In this document: in pieces, positions 47,304 through 57,099 of the stretch
How positions within the stretch are numbered: the stretch's first letter is position 1
How the letters are laid out: every line of letters starts with the position of its first letter
Assembly (NCBI RefSeq): GCF_902712915.1
Contig: NZ_CACTIA010000005.1
Location: 1,884,001 to 1,948,000, forward strand
Origin: Acidiphilium sp. C61
GTDB taxonomy: Bacteria; Pseudomonadota; Alphaproteobacteria; Acetobacterales; Acetobacteraceae
Reading direction: 5' to 3'
DNA: 64,000 bases
The notes under the pieces: model-generated
What the model was told of the DNA's origin: nothing
Database searches by the model: none
Seen by the model: only the letters and a program-made list of their open reading frames with translations
Program-made: the position numbers and the translations under genes

Positions 47304-48551
47304 TCAGCGCCGCAGCCGCGCCATGAAAAACCCGTCCATCCCGCCCTGCGAAGCCCACATCCCGGGATGGGTGGCGACATCGCCATCCGCGGTCACCGCC
47401 GCCTCCAGCCCCGGCAGCTCGGCGGGGCTGACCGGCACCCGTCGCAGCCCGAGCCGCGTCACAGCGGCCTCGATTCGCGAAGCGCCTTCTTCCGGTTGCA
47501 GCGAGCAGACGGCGTAGACCAGCGTTCCCCCCGGCGCGAGCATCGCCGCCGCCGCGTCCAGCAGTCGGTCCTGTAGTGCCGCGCAGGCCTCGATGTCGCG
47601 GGGCCGGCGCAGATGCACGATTTCCGGATGCCGGCGGATCGTTCCCGTGGCCGAACACGGCGCATCCAGCAGGATCGCCTCGAACGGTTCCGCCGGTCGC
47701 CAGGTGAGCGCGTCCGCCGCGATGGTCTCGGCCGCGAGGCCGAGACGCCCAAGATTTTCCCGCAGCCGCCCCAGCCGGCGCGCGTCGCGGTCCAGCGCCG
47801 TCACCGCCGCGCCGGCGGCGGCGAGCTGCGCCGTCTTGCCGCCCGGCGCCGCGCAGAGATCGAGCACACGTCGCCCGGCGACGTCGCCGAGCAACCGCGC
47901 CGGCAGCGCGGCCGCCGCGTCCTGCACCCAGAGCGTGCCGGCGGCATAGCCGTAGAGCTGCGTCACGTCGGTTCCCGCCGGCAGCCGTACCGAGCCGGTC
48001 GGCAGCCGCTCGCCGCCCTCCGGCATCGCGGCGTCCTCCTTCAGCGTCAGGTCGAGCGGGGCCTCGGCCTGATGCGCGGTGGCGATCGCCCGCGCCGCCG
48101 CCCCCCACGAGGTCCAGAGCCAGGGCGGCGTGTCGAGCCGCGCCGGATCCAGCGCCTCCAGCGCCGCCGCGCCTTCCGCGCTCACCTTGCGCAGCACCGC
48201 ATTGATCAGCCCGGCGAACTTGCCGAGCCCGCGCGCATGGGCGAGCCCTACCGCCGTGCTCACCGCCGCATGCGCCGGCGCGCCGAGCAGCACCAGCTGT
48301 GCGGCGCCGATCCGCAGGATATGCCGCACCGGCGCCGGCGGCGCCCGCCGCAGATGGGTTTCGAGAATGGCGTCGAGACAGCCGAGCCGCCGCAGCACGG
48401 AAGCCGCGATCCGGTGCGCCGCAGCGCGGTCGCGCGGGGCGATGTTCGGCAGTGCTGCGAGTGCGGCGTCCAGCGGCGCGTGCCGGTCCAGCACGGCGGA
48501 CAGCAGCGAGAATGCCGCATCGCGGGTGGGGTCGGCCGCTGTCTTGCTCAT
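47304..48551 (-). CDS. rsmB: 16S rRNA m5C methyltransferase RsmB-like (Sun/NOL1 family)
   Basis: A 415-residue RNA cytosine-5 methyltransferase. An N-terminal NusB-like RNA-binding domain (to about 130) is followed by the methyltransferase domain with SAM loop DLCAAPGGKTAQLAA, DAPCSATGTIRRHPE (first catalytic cysteine) and YAVCSLQPEEG (second cysteine). In E. coli RsmB modifies C967 of 16S rRNA. The start is ATG 48551, with ATG 48560 an alternative; the longer frame upstream passes through the tRNA gene and is rejected. The tRNA lies immediately upstream on the same strand. Confidence 0.92.
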   Translation of the reverse strand: MSKTAADPTRDAAFSLLSAVLDRHAPLDAALAALPNIAPRDRAAAHRIAASVLRRLGCLDAILETHLRRAPPAPVRHILRIGAAQLVLLGAPAHAAVSTAVGLAHARGLGKFAGLINAVLRKVSAEGAAALEALDPARLDTPPWLWTSWGAAARAIATAHQAEAPLDLTLKEDAAMPEGGERLPTGSVRLPAGTDVTQLYGYAAGTLWVQDAAAALPARLLGDVAGRRVLDLCAAPGGKTAQLAAAGAAVTALDRDARRLGRLRENLGRLGLAAETIAADALTWRPAEPFEAILLDAPCSATGTIRRHPEIVHLRRPRDIEACAALQDRLLDAAAAMLAPGGTLVYAVCSLQPEEGASRIEAAVTRLGLRRVPVSPAELPGLEAAVTADGDVATHPGMWASQGGMDGFFMARLRR

Positions 48552-48583
48552 GCGCACCATGCAACTCTGGGGGGAAAACGGGA

Positions 48584-48659
48584 TGGTGGAGCTGAGGGGA
48601 ATCGAACCCCTGACCTCCTCATTGCGAACGAGGCGCTCTCCCAACTGAGCTACAGCCCC
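48584..48659 (-). tRNA. tRNA-Ala (anticodon CGC)
   Basis: A complete 76-base cloverleaf on the minus strand with encoded CCA. Acceptor stem GGGGCTG/CAGCTCC includes the G3-U70 pair, the identity mark of alanine tRNA. D-arm TAGCTCAGTTGGGAGAGC, anticodon loop TTCGCAA (CGC, reading codon GCG) and T-arm GGGGTTCGATTCCCC are all standard. It sits 33 bases upstream of rsmB on the same strand. Confidence 0.97.
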
Positions 48660-48777
48660 ATCCCTGAGCGGCCAATCGCGCACCCTGAGCCGGAAGTCAA
48701 GCCACCAAAGCCGCGTTGTCACGTTGCGCGAAACGCCATGCTTCGCTAACCCGGCATCGAACCCCCAGGAGGTGACG

Positions 48778-49083
48778 ATGCTCGGATCGGTGTTCTGGCT
48801 CCTCGACGAGGCCATCCAGATCTATGTCTACATCATGATCGCGGCGGCGATCTTCAGCTGGCTGATGGCATTCGGCGTGCTCGATACCCGCAACCACATC
48901 GTCTACCGGATCGAGGAATTCCTCCTCCGCGCGACCGAACCCTTCCTCGCGCCGTTCCGCCGATTCATCCCCGCGATCGGTGGGATCGACGTTTCCTTCA
49001 TCGTCGGTTTCCTGCTGCTGCGGGCGCTGCAGATCTTCCTTTCCGGGCTCTACGCCCACCTCGCCGTGATGGGCTACCGGTGA
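48778..49083 (+). CDS. YggT family membrane protein
   Basis: A 101-residue protein with two membrane helices (about 8-30 and 70-92) around the conserved loop [22 protein letters not shown]. YggT/Ycf19-type proteins are linked to membrane organisation and cell shape; in E. coli yggT has been tied to osmotic stress, but the molecular role is unknown. CAGGAGGTGACG precedes the ATG. Its stop overlaps the folD GTG start. Confidence 0.9.
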   Translation: MLGSVFWLLDEAIQIYVYIMIAAAIFSWLMAFGVLDTRNHIVYRIEEFLLRATEPFLAPFRRFIPAIGGIDVSFIVGFLLLRALQIFLSGLYAHLAVMGYR

Positions 49084-49934
49084 GCGGCGCGATGGCCGCC
49101 CGCATCATCGATGGCAAGGCCGTCGCCGCGTCGCTGCGCGCCGAGGTCGCCGCTCGCGCCGCCGCGCTGCGCTATGCGCCCGGCCTCGTCGTCGTGCTGG
49201 TCGGCGCAGACCCGGCAAGCCAGGTCTATGTCCGCAACAAGGAGCGCGCGGCTGCGGCCGCCGGCATCGCGGGCGAAACCATCCGCCTGCCGGCGACCAC
49301 CAGCCAGGCCGAGCTTCTCGCCGTGATCGACCGCCTCAACCGCGATGGAGCGGTGGACGGGATTCTCGTCCAGTTGCCCCTGCCGGCCGGGCTCGATGCC
49401 GGCGCCGTCATCCGCGCGATCGACCCGGCCAAGGATGTCGACGGCTTCCACCCTGACAACGTCGCCGCCCTCGCGCTCGGCGTGCCCTTCCTTGTGCCCT
49501 GCACCCCGCGCGGCGTGATGAAGCTGATCGATGCCTCAGGCATTGCCCCGCGTGGTGCTCGCGCCGTCGTGCTCGGCCGCTCCAACATCGTCGGCCGGCC
49601 GATGGCCGCCCTGCTGCTCGCCGCCGATGCCACCGTCACCATCGCCCATTCCCGCACCCGCGACCTCGCTGCCGAGTGCCGCCGTGCGGATATCCTGGTC
49701 GCCGCCGTCGGCCGGGCCGAAATGGTGAAGGGTGACTGGGTCGCCCCCGGCGCCACGGTCATCGATGTCGGCATCAACCGCACCGCAGACGGAAGGCTGG
49801 TCGGCGACGTCGCCTATGACGAGGCTGCCGCGGTCGCCGGCGCGATCACGCCGGTTCCCGGCGGCGTCGGCCCGATGACGATTGCCTGCCTGCTGGAAAA
49901 CACCCTGATCGCCGCCGCCGCCCGCCGCGGCTAG
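49080..49934 (+). CDS. folD: Methylenetetrahydrofolate dehydrogenase/cyclohydrolase FolD
   Basis: Bifunctional one-carbon enzyme interconverting 5,10-methylene- and 10-formyl-tetrahydrofolate with NADP. The 284-residue form has the opening [16 protein letters not shown], the catalytic lysine block [20 protein letters not shown], and the cofactor loop [16 protein letters not shown] 49080 overlaps the yggT stop (GTGA), suggesting coupling; ATG 49092, which gives the family-typical [10 protein letters not shown], is the alternative. Its TAG stop is shared with the start of a palindromic element. Confidence 0.95.
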   Translation: MSGAMAARIIDGKAVAASLRAEVAARAAALRYAPGLVVVLVGADPASQVYVRNKERAAAAAGIAGETIRLPATTSQAELLAVIDRLNRDGAVDGILVQLPLPAGLDAGAVIRAIDPAKDVDGFHPDNVAALALGVPFLVPCTPRGVMKLIDASGIAPRGARAVVLGRSNIVGRPMAALLLAADATVTIAHSRTRDLAAECRRADILVAAVGRAEMVKGDWVAPGATVIDVGINRTADGRLVGDVAYDEAAAVAGAITPVPGGVGPMTIACLLENTLIAAAARRG

Positions 49935-50037
49935 AGCACTTTCCGATCCGATTGGATCGGATGTAGTGCTCTATCATATTGATAAGTCGAGCATCTTTAT
50001 CCGATCAGATGATTCCATCTGATCGGATGATGCTCTG
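49932..50037. repeat. TAGAGCA twin-hairpin element, full copy B
   Basis: Begins with the folD stop codon TAG and runs to TGCTCT at 50031-50036, lying between the convergent folD and lytic transglycosylase genes. The first hairpin (49933-49972) has outer arms AGAGCAC/GTGCTCT and inner TCCGATCC/GGATCGGA with unequal middle parts; the second hairpin is identical to that of copy A apart from the linker side (GTCGAGCATC). The right end reads TGCTCTG instead of TGCTCTA. Confidence 0.95.
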
Positions 50038-50081
50038 CCCCCTTGTCGCGGGCGGGCGTGGCGTGGCTCAGGCCTTGCGCG

Positions 50082-51416
50082 TCACGGTGCGCCCGGGGCG
50101 CCCGGGGCGACCAGCGCGCAGCCGGTCGGGCCGCCGCGCAGCGCCTGGCAGGCATTGACCGCCGCATCGTGCGGCAGGTTGACAAACCGGGCGCGATAGA
50201 ACTGCCCATGCGTTGTCGCCACCGGCTCGACCATCGGCTGCGCCTTGATCAGCATCGCCACCGCGGCCAGCTCGGCGATGCCGAGTGCGGCCTTGGCGTG
50301 CGCCGGCGTATCGTAGGCGCCGACCTGGATGCTCCAGCGCCCGCCACCCAGCGTTCGCGTTGCCGCCGGCGCGTGTGCCGCGGCCAGCCGCATCGTCGCA
50401 TGCGCCGGAGCGGCCACGGGCGGTGTCTGCCGTGGCGCCGACATGCGCTGCGCCGGGGCGGGCGCTGTCACCGGCGGCCCGTCCATCACCGGGGTCGCTG
50501 CCTCGGCCGAGGGGATCAGCGAAAACCCGCCAAAGACATCATGCCGCCGCGCCGGCGGCCGCCCGCGCGTGGCGGCGGGCGCTGGCGCCACCTGCGGCTC
50601 CACCGCGACGGGTGGCGCGAGTGCCGCGACCCTGAACGGCGCGGGGGCGGGCACCGGTACCGGCGCCTGGTTGCGATTCATCGCGAGCTGCGCCTGGTTC
50701 AGCCGCGAGGTCGCCGCCTCGTCGGCGCCCGGCCGCATGCCCGCCGGAATCCGCGTCGGCAGCTGGTTCATCGCCACCGCCTCCGCGCCGGAGGTCCCCG
50801 CCGGATACACGCCCGCGATCCGCGGTGCGATCATCGCGACATAATGCCGCGTCTCCGCCGGCAAAGGCTGGCGATAGTCGAGATAGTCGTCGAGCCGTCC
50901 CGGCCCCGCATTGTAGGCGGCAAGGAAGCCGGGCGAGCCGTAGATCTCGTACATCTGGTGGATATAGGCGGTCCCGGCCATGATGTTGTCGCGCGGGCTG
51001 AACGGGTCGGGCCCAAGCCCGTAGCGTGCCGCCATTTCCTGGTAGGTCTGCGGTTCGAGCTGCATCAGCCCCATCGCCCCGGCGCCGGAGACGGTGAGAT
51101 GCCCGTTCATGTACTCATGCCCGCCGGATTCGACGCGCATCACCTCGCGAATCCATTTCGTCGGCACGTCGAACCGTGTCGAGGCCTGGGCGATATAGGG
51201 GCCCCACGGGTCGCTCGGTGGCCCGGGCGGCCGGTAATCGGCCGGCGCGTTGGCGGCATAGCGCGCGGCGAGCTGGCTCGGGCTCAGGCTGGCCTGGTGG
51301 GACGAACACGCGGCGAGCAGCGCCAGCGCCGAGAGTCCGGCAAGCTGACCCAGCCGGCGGCGCCACTGTCGGGGCATGACCGGTGCGCGCGAGGTGGGGT
51401 TGAACGCAGTGGTCAA
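50082..51416 (-). CDS. Lytic transglycosylase lipoprotein with C-terminal SPOR domain
   Basis: A 444-residue envelope enzyme that cleaves peptidoglycan glycan strands. Lipobox LLAAC gives an acylated Cys-37. The SLT domain (about 70-200) has the catalytic Glu-96 in MRVESGGHEY, then GAMGLMQLEPQTYQEMA and AAYNAGPGRLDDYL. A long Pro/Ala linker follows, and the last 75 residues form a SPOR domain (WSIQVGAYDTPAHAKAAL), which binds denuded septal glycan. This is the plan of division-associated transglycosylases. The start is TTG 51416 with GGGAG eight bases before it; ATG 51377 would also keep the signal. Confidence 0.88.
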   Translation of the reverse strand: MTTAFNPTSRAPVMPRQWRRRLGQLAGLSALALLAACSSHQASLSPSQLAARYAANAPADYRPPGPPSDPWGPYIAQASTRFDVPTKWIREVMRVESGGHEYMNGHLTVSGAGAMGLMQLEPQTYQEMAARYGLGPDPFSPRDNIMAGTAYIHQMYEIYGSPGFLAAYNAGPGRLDDYLDYRQPLPAETRHYVAMIAPRIAGVYPAGTSGAEAVAMNQLPTRIPAGMRPGADEAATSRLNQAQLAMNRNQAPVPVPAPAPFRVAALAPPVAVEPQVAPAPAATRGRPPARRHDVFGGFSLIPSAEAATPVMDGPPVTAPAPAQRMSAPRQTPPVAAPAHATMRLAAAHAPAATRTLGGGRWSIQVGAYDTPAHAKAALGIAELAAVAMLIKAQPMVEPVATTHGQFYRARFVNLPHDAAVNACQALRGGPTGCALVAPGAPGAP

Positions 51417-51597
51417 CGCATGTCTCCCATCGCAGAAACGGGGCGGTGCGCCGCGCGGCGGCGGCTCTGGTCACCCCTTGCGCCGGAAGCCTCGACCGGC
51501 ACATGAAAATCGTCTCATAAGCGCTTAACTTATAGCCGATTTCAAGGCAACATGATTCTGCGCGCCGTGGTGTCGGCCCGCGCCCGGAGGCCAGATC

Positions 51598-51954
51598 ATG
51601 AAACGCGTCCCGCCGCCCGCCCTGCTGCCCGCTCGCGCCGCGGCCCTGTCTTTCGTCCTCGGTCTCTGCCTTGCCGGCTGCGCCACCAATGTCCCGCCGC
51701 CGCCCCGTGCCGCCGGCGTCGCCGGCGAGGTGGTGGCGGTGCGGCCCGTCGCTCCCGGAGCGCGCCGCCTCGTGCTCGGCGCGCTGGGGGTCGACACCGC
51801 GCCCTCCGCCGCGCCGGCCAGCGAATATATCGTCCGCCTCGGCGATGGCAGCGTGGTGTCCGTGGTCGAGCCGGGGATGCCGGCCTTGCGCCGCGGGGCT
51901 GCGGTGCGCGTCATCGAGGCCGATCCGCCGCGCCTGCTGCCCGCCTCGCCCTGA
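51598..51954 (+). CDS. Small SlyB/Pcp-like lipoprotein of unknown function
   Basis: A 118-residue precursor: basic start, hydrophobic helix and lipobox GLCLAGC with acylation at Cys-28. The mature part is a short Ala/Val/Gly-rich domain with alternating hydrophobic residues (SEYIVRLGDGSVVSVVEPG and GAAVRVIEADPPRL), reminiscent of the glycine-zipper SlyB proteins but without clear zipper repeats. GGAGG precedes the ATG. Function unknown. Confidence 0.7.
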   Translation: MKRVPPPALLPARAAALSFVLGLCLAGCATNVPPPPRAAGVAGEVVAVRPVAPGARRLVLGALGVDTAPSAAPASEYIVRLGDGSVVSVVEPGMPALRRGAAVRVIEADPPRLLPASP

Positions 51955-52055
51955 TCCCGGCGCCCCGCCATGCCGCCACCGCTTGCCAAGCGGCTGTCCG
52001 CTTCCCAATTCCCATCGCTGATACACCGCATCCGCCGCAATCCCGGGGAGGGGCG

Positions 52056-53042
52056 ATGAACGAACGCAGGCTTGGCAGATCGCTGGTCGTCTCCGCGCTC
52101 GGCTTCGGCTGCATGGCCCTGGCCGGGCCAAACGCCGCCGGCCCGGAGCTGGCCGCCGCCGAGGCGCTGGTTCGGCGCGCCGTCGAGCGCGGGATCTGTT
52201 TCTTCGATACCGCCGATGTCTATGGCCTTGGTGCCAGCGAGAGCCTGCTCGGGCGTTGCCTCGCGCCGATCCGCGACCAGGTCGTGGTCGCCACCAAGGC
52301 AGGCATCCGCCGCGGGGCCGACGGCGCCTTTCTCGGCATCGACGGTTCGCCCGCCCATCTGCGCGCCAGTTGCGAGGCCAGCCTGCGCCGCCTTGGCACC
52401 GGCACGATCGACCTGCTGATCCTTCACCGCGTCGATCCCGCCATTCCGGTCGAGGACTCGGTTGGCGAGATGTCCCGCCTCGTCGCCGAGGGCAAGGTGC
52501 GCTTCCTCGGCCTGTCCGAGGCGGCGCCGGACAGCATCCGCCGCGCCCATGCCACTCACCGTCTTGCCGCGGTCGAGAGCGAATATTCGCTGCTGACCCG
52601 CGACCCGGAGGCCGACACGCTCGCCTGCGTCCGCGCGCTCAATATCGGGTTCATCGCCGCCTCGCCGCTCGGCCGTGGCCTGCTCACCGGCACGCTGCAC
52701 CGGCCCGAAGACCTCCCCGAGGGCGACGCACGACGCGCCCAGCCGCGCTTCTTCGCCGAGAATTTCGCCCGCAACGTCGCGCTCGTGCACATCGTCGAGG
52801 ACATGGCGCACCGCCTGCGCTGCACCCCGGCGCAGCTGGCGCTTGCCTTCCTGCTGGCCCAGGGGAGCGACGTGGTGCCGATCCCCGGCCCGCGGTCGGA
52901 GGCGGAATTCGATGAAAATCTCGGTGCGCTCGAAGTGCCGTTATCCGCCGAGGATCTCGGCCGGCTGATGCGGGCGGTGCCGCCGGGCGCTGCCGCCGGC
53001 GCCCGGCAGGTGCCGGAGCAGATGGCCACGTTCGGCCGCTGA
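52056..53042 (+). CDS. Aldo/keto reductase
   Basis: NADPH-dependent reductase of 328 residues with a TIM-barrel fold. The catalytic tetrad is visible: Asp-51 and Tyr-56 in FFDTADVYGLGASE, Lys-81 in VVATKAGI, and a His in LLILHRVDP. The C-terminal cofactor region has VPIPGPRSEAEFDEN. It resembles the AKR13/YajO-like group, which reduces aldehydes or ketones of unknown nature. GGGGAGGGGCG precedes the ATG. Convergent with folE; no pathway link. Confidence 0.9.
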   Translation: MNERRLGRSLVVSALGFGCMALAGPNAAGPELAAAEALVRRAVERGICFFDTADVYGLGASESLLGRCLAPIRDQVVVATKAGIRRGADGAFLGIDGSPAHLRASCEASLRRLGTGTIDLLILHRVDPAIPVEDSVGEMSRLVAEGKVRFLGLSEAAPDSIRRAHATHRLAAVESEYSLLTRDPEADTLACVRALNIGFIAASPLGRGLLTGTLHRPEDLPEGDARRAQPRFFAENFARNVALVHIVEDMAHRLRCTPAQLALAFLLAQGSDVVPIPGPRSEAEFDENLGALEVPLSAEDLGRLMRAVPPGAAAGARQVPEQMATFGR

Positions 53043-53123
53043 GCAGCGGCGCGAGGGAACGTTCCCCCGCGACGACATTTCAGCGCCGCGCGCGGCTTGC
53101 CCTGCCCGCGATCGGCCGCGCGA

Positions 53124-53789
53124 TCAGGTCTCGAAGCCGGTGCAGCGCCGTCCTTGGATCATCGCGAGGAATTCCCGCCGCGTCGAGGCGTCGTCGCGGA
53201 ATACGCCGAGCATCCGGCTGGTCACCATCGACACGCCCGGCTTGTGCACCCCGCGGGTCGACATGCATTCGTGCCCGGCCTCGATCACGACGGCAACGCC
53301 GCGCGGCTGCAGCACCTCGTTGATCGTGTTGGCGATCTGCGCCGTCAGCTTTTCCTGGATCTGCAGGCGCCGCGCATAGGCATCCACCACGCGGGCGAGC
53401 TTGCTGATCCCCACCACCCGCCGGTTCGGCAGGTAGGCGACATGCGCCACACCGATGATCGGGACCATGTGATGCTCGCAATGCGATTCAACGCGAATGT
53501 CGCGCAGCAGCACCATCTCGTCATAGCCCTCGGTTTCCTCGAAGGTGCGCGAGAGGATGGCCTCCGGGTCTTCGCGATAGCCGCGGAAGAAATCCTCATA
53601 GGCGCGGGCGACGCGGGCCGGCGTGTCGATCACGCCTTCGCGGGTCGCGTCGTCTCCGGCCCAGCGGATCAGCGTACGGATCGCTGCCTCCGCCTCCTCG
53701 CGGCTGGGGCGGTCGTCATGGTCGGTGCTGTCGAGCTGGTGTGGCGGCGTGCGGATATCCACGGGCTTGTCTCCCTTCTTGTCGGGCAC
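53124..53789 (-). CDS. folE: GTP cyclohydrolase I
   Basis: First enzyme of tetrahydrofolate (and queuosine) synthesis, converting GTP to dihydroneopterin triphosphate. The 221-residue protein is the zinc type: ligands Cys-104 and His-107 in [10 protein letters not shown] and Cys-175 in [11 protein letters not shown]. The block [16 protein letters not shown] is standard. The start is GTG 53789, with no strong ribosome site. A hairpin lies between it and apaG. Confidence 0.95.
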   Translation of the reverse strand: MPDKKGDKPVDIRTPPHQLDSTDHDDRPSREEAEAAIRTLIRWAGDDATREGVIDTPARVARAYEDFFRGYREDPEAILSRTFEETEGYDEMVLLRDIRVESHCEHHMVPIIGVAHVAYLPNRRVVGISKLARVVDAYARRLQIQEKLTAQIANTINEVLQPRGVAVVIEAGHECMSTRGVHKPGVSMVTSRMLGVFRDDASTRREFLAMIQGRRCTGFET

Positions 53790-53826
53790 GGCCGTCAGTC
53801 AGCCGCTGAATGAGACGCGATATGGT

Positions 53827-53843
53827 CGGGGATTCGATCCCCG
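53827..53843 (-). terminator. Short hairpin between apaG and folE
   Basis: CGGGGAT-TCG-ATCCCCG is a perfect 7-bp stem with a 3-base loop in the gap after apaG. It could end the apaG transcript, but no T-run follows. Confidence 0.35.
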
Positions 53844-53898
53844 CAACCCGCGTTCCCGTCATTGCCCGCCTGAGCGTCCGTGCGGCGCATCCGCGGCC

Positions 53899-54327
53899 TC
53901 AATGCAGCCGATGGTCCGCGTGCGGGCTGTCGAGGCTGAAGCCCGGCGTCGGCACGTCGAACTCCTCCCCGCTATCCACCGCGACCATGTGGAAAATGCC
54001 CGACATGAACCCCGAGGGCGTCTCCAGCGGTGTGCCGGAGGTGTATTCGAACGTGTCGCCCGGGTCGAGCACCGGCTGCTCGCCCACCACCCCTGGCCCA
54101 TGAACGTGCTGGACATGGCCGGTGGCGTCGGTGATCGTCCAGGTCCGCCGCAGAAGCTGCGCCGTCACCTGTCCCACGTTCTCGATCCGCACCTGATAGG
54201 CCCAGACGAAATGGCGTTCGTCCGGGCGCGACTGGTCCTCAAGGAAAATGGCCCGGATGCTGACCCTGATCCTGGCATCCTCGTTGACGAACATGTCGTC
54301 GGTCTGGTGAACGCGTCGGGTGGTCAT
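53899..54327 (-). CDS. apaG: ApaG protein (fibronectin III-like, Co2+/Mg2+ efflux associated)
   Basis: A 142-residue single-domain protein with the ApaG signature: RIRVSIRAIFLEDQSRPDER, FVWAYQVRIENVG, the LLRRTWTITDATG strand, and HVHGPGVVGEQPVLDPGDTF with the Gly-rich phosphate-binding-like loop, then FEYTSGTPLETPSGFM. The name comes from the apaGH operon of enteric bacteria, where it neighbours rsmA; here it is 42 kb from rsmA and near folE. Biochemical role unclear. The start is ATG 54327; the much longer frame is antisense to the TPR gene and rejected. Confidence 0.93.
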   Translation of the reverse strand: MTTRRVHQTDDMFVNEDARIRVSIRAIFLEDQSRPDERHFVWAYQVRIENVGQVTAQLLRRTWTITDATGHVQHVHGPGVVGEQPVLDPGDTFEYTSGTPLETPSGFMSGIFHMVAVDSGEEFDVPTPGFSLDSPHADHRLH

Positions 54328-54462
54328 GGCGTCGCCGTTATCGTCTCCTGTGGCCGGGCCCCGACCTTCATCAATCTGTAAACCCCGCCACGGCGGACGA
54401 CAAGCCATGCCGCCCGTCCCCTGGGCGTGACCGCGCGGCGGATCGGGAGTAGGTAGACCCCC

Positions 54463-56160
54463 ATGCACAGGCTTACGGTCGCGGCGCTGCGCCGCGCGCT
54501 CACCCGCCGCGGCGCCGCCGCCCTTGCCCTCTGTCTCGCCGGCGTTGCGGCCGTCCCCGGCGCGTCCGCCGCCGCTGCGCCCGACCTGCCGACGGTGCGC
54601 GCGCCCTACGGCGCCTACATGGCCGGCGCCTATGCCGCCCAGACCGGCGACCACGAGGCCGCCGCGCATTATCTGGGCGCCGCCCTCGCGCGCGATCCCG
54701 GCAATGCCGCCCTCGCCAGCCAGGCCTTTCTCAGCGCGGCGCTGGCCGGCCGGCCCGACGCGGCGCGGCTTGCCGCCCGCCTGTCCGGCGATCCGCTCGC
54801 CGCCATGACCCTGGCCAACGCGGCGGTGCGCCGTGGCGACTGGAAAACCGCCGCCACCCGGTTTGCAAGCCTCCCCGCCGAGGGGCTGACCGGCCTGGTG
54901 CGGCCGCTGCTGCTCGCCTGGTGCGAGGCGGGCGATGCCGATTACGGTGCCGCCATCGCGCGCCTCGACCGCGCCGCGCAAGCCGGCGCCTTCGCGTCGA
55001 TCGACCGTCTGAACGCCGCCCTGATCGCCGACATGGCCGGGCGCGAAGCCCAGGCCGCGCGGCTCTATGCCGCAGCTGCCGCCACCAGCGCCGGGCCGCC
55101 CAGCCTGCGGCTCGCCCAGGCGCTGGCCAGCTTCGCCGCGCGCGCCGGCCATCCCGCCCAGTCCCGTGCCATTCTCGTCGCGCTGGTGGCCGCCCATCCC
55201 GATCTCGGCATCGCCCTGCCCGCACTCGAACGCGCCGCCGCAACCCCGGTCATCGGCTCCGCGGCCGACGGCATCGCCGAGGCCTATCTGACCCTTGCCG
55301 GCACGATCAACCGCCGGCAGGACCCGCTGCTGCGCCGCCTCCTGCTTCGCTTCGCGCTTCACCTGCGGCCCGGCCTTGCCGCCGCCCGCATGCTCGCCGC
55401 CGATGACAACGTGCAGGACAAGCATCCCCGCGCCGCCGCCGCCCTGCTCGCCGCCATCCCGCCGGACGACCCGCTCTATGCCCCCGCCCTGCTCCAGCGC
55501 GCCAACATCCTGATCGGCCTCGGCGAGGGCCGGAATCTGCTCCCGGCGCTGGCGGCGCTCGCGAAGGCCCATCCGCATGCCACCGAGCCGCTCGCCCTTG
55601 CCGCCGACATCGAGCGCGCCGCCGGCGACAACGCCGCCGCCATCCGCCTGTCCACCGCCGCGATCGCCCGCGCCGGCCAGCCGCTGCCGGCCCGCGCCTG
55701 GTCGCTGTTCTATGCCCGCGCCATCGCCGAGGACCATGCCGGCCAGTGGAAGCCGGCCGAGGCCGATCTGCGCGAGGCGCTCGCCCTTTCGCCCGGCCAG
55801 CCCTATGTGCTGAACTACCTCGCCTATTCCTGGGCGCTGCGCGGCGAACGCCTGGCCGAGGCCGAACGGATGCTGCGCCAGGCCCTCGCCGTCGACCCGC
55901 ACGAGGGGGCGATCATCGACAGTCTCGGCTATGTCCTGCTGCGCGAGGGCAAGCTCGCCGAAGCGATGACGACGCAGATCCACGCCGTCCATCTTGCCCC
56001 GGACGATGCCGAGGTAAACGCCCACCTCGCCGACATCTACGCCGCTGCCGGCCACAAGCTTGCCGCCGAGCACCAGTGGGAGCGCGCGCTTTCGCTGCAT
56101 CCCGACCCGAAGCTGCGCGCAACGATCGAGGCGCGGCTCAAGGCCGTTGCCGCCCGCTGA
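54463..56160 (+). CDS. Exported tetratricopeptide-repeat protein
   Basis: A 565-residue protein with a signal peptide (cut near residue 37, ASAAA) and about a dozen helical TPR units, best seen at the end ([61 protein letters not shown]). It is probably a periplasmic adaptor. The C-terminal repeats resemble those of LPS/outer-membrane biogenesis TPR proteins found beside ispE in many alphaproteobacteria. Partner proteins unknown. Transcription likely continues into ispE, 11 bases on. Confidence 0.85.
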   Translation: MHRLTVAALRRALTRRGAAALALCLAGVAAVPGASAAAAPDLPTVRAPYGAYMAGAYAAQTGDHEAAAHYLGAALARDPGNAALASQAFLSAALAGRPDAARLAARLSGDPLAAMTLANAAVRRGDWKTAATRFASLPAEGLTGLVRPLLLAWCEAGDADYGAAIARLDRAAQAGAFASIDRLNAALIADMAGREAQAARLYAAAAATSAGPPSLRLAQALASFAARAGHPAQSRAILVALVAAHPDLGIALPALERAAATPVIGSAADGIAEAYLTLAGTINRRQDPLLRRLLLRFALHLRPGLAAARMLAADDNVQDKHPRAAAALLAAIPPDDPLYAPALLQRANILIGLGEGRNLLPALAALAKAHPHATEPLALAADIERAAGDNAAAIRLSTAAIARAGQPLPARAWSLFYARAIAEDHAGQWKPAEADLREALALSPGQPYVLNYLAYSWALRGERLAEAERMLRQALAVDPHEGAIIDSLGYVLLREGKLAEAMTTQIHAVHLAPDDAEVNAHLADIYAAAGHKLAAEHQWERALSLHPDPKLRATIEARLKAVAAR

Positions 56161-56171
56161 AAGGCCCTGAC

Positions 56172-57032
56172 ATGACCGAAGCTTCCCCCGGCTTCGCCTG
56201 CGCGAAGGTGAACCTCCATCTCCATGTCACCGGCCGGCGCGACGATGGCTACCACCTGCTCGACAGTCTCGTGGTCTTTCCCCCGGTCGGCGACGAACTG
56301 GCGATCGAGCCGGCCGCCAGCCTGTCGCTCGCGGTCGATGGCCCCTTCGCCGCGGCGCTGTCCGGCGAGGATGACAATCTTGTCCTCCGCGCCGCCACCC
56401 GCTTCGCCGCCCATGCCGGCCGCGCGCCGGAGGCCGCCTTCCGCCTCACCAAGTCGCTGCCCGTCGCCTCGGGCATCGGCGGCGGCTCGGCCGATGCCGC
56501 GGCGGCGCTGCGCCTGCTCGCGGCGCGCTGGCAGGCGCCCATCCCGGCCGACCTCGCCCTCGGCCTCGGCGCCGATGTTCCGGTCTGCCTTGCCCGGCGC
56601 CCGGCGCGGATGTCCGGCATCGGCGAGATCCTCGCCCCCGCGCCCGCGCTGCCCCCCTTCGGCCTGCTGCTGGTCAATCCGGGTGTTGCGGTGCCCACCC
56701 CGGCCATTTTCCGCGCCCGGACCGGCGGGTTTTCGCCACCGGCGGTGCTGCCCGCGCGCTGGCCGACCGCCGCGCGCATGGCGACCGACCTCGCCCGCCT
56801 CGGCAATGACCTGCAATCCGCCGCCATCACCCTGGCACCCATCATTGCCGAGGCGCTCGCCGCCATCGCCGTCTCCGAATCCTGCCTGCTGGCGCGGATG
56901 AGCGGCTCGGGGGCGACCTGTTTCGGCCTGTTCCCCGACGCCGAAGCCGCCCGCCGCGCCGCCGCCCGCCTCCGCCGCGCGGACTGGTGGTGCTGGGGCG
57001 GGGAGGGGCAGATCGCCCCGGCGCAGGGCTGA
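56172..57032 (+). CDS. ispE: 4-diphosphocytidyl-2-C-methylerythritol kinase IspE
   Basis: Phosphorylates CDP-methylerythritol in the MEP isoprenoid pathway. The 286-residue GHMP kinase has the N-terminal substrate block [18 protein letters not shown], the ATP loop [19 protein letters not shown] at about 97-115, and the C-terminal [12 protein letters not shown]. Its length is normal. It follows the TPR gene and precedes purQ by 67 bases. Confidence 0.95.
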   Translation: MTEASPGFACAKVNLHLHVTGRRDDGYHLLDSLVVFPPVGDELAIEPAASLSLAVDGPFAAALSGEDDNLVLRAATRFAAHAGRAPEAAFRLTKSLPVASGIGGGSADAAAALRLLAARWQAPIPADLALGLGADVPVCLARRPARMSGIGEILAPAPALPPFGLLLVNPGVAVPTPAIFRARTGGFSPPAVLPARWPTAARMATDLARLGNDLQSAAITLAPIIAEALAAIAVSESCLLARMSGSGATCFGLFPDAEAARRAAARLRRADWWCWGGEGQIAPAQG

Positions 57033-57099
57033 ACCCGTCCCGCCCCGGTTGCATCCCCCGCCCGGGACGGGCAAGACGCGGCAAGACGGAGCACGAACC

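Noticed and set aside
48564..48815. N-terminal extension of RsmB through the tRNA-Ala gene
   Set aside because: The reading frame is open by chance across the tRNA; the family start lies after it.
53827..53843. A tRNA T-arm-like sequence (GGGGATTCGATCCCC)
   Set aside because: The stem and loop do not keep the T-loop register, and no anticodon or acceptor arm can be built around it. It is treated as a simple hairpin.
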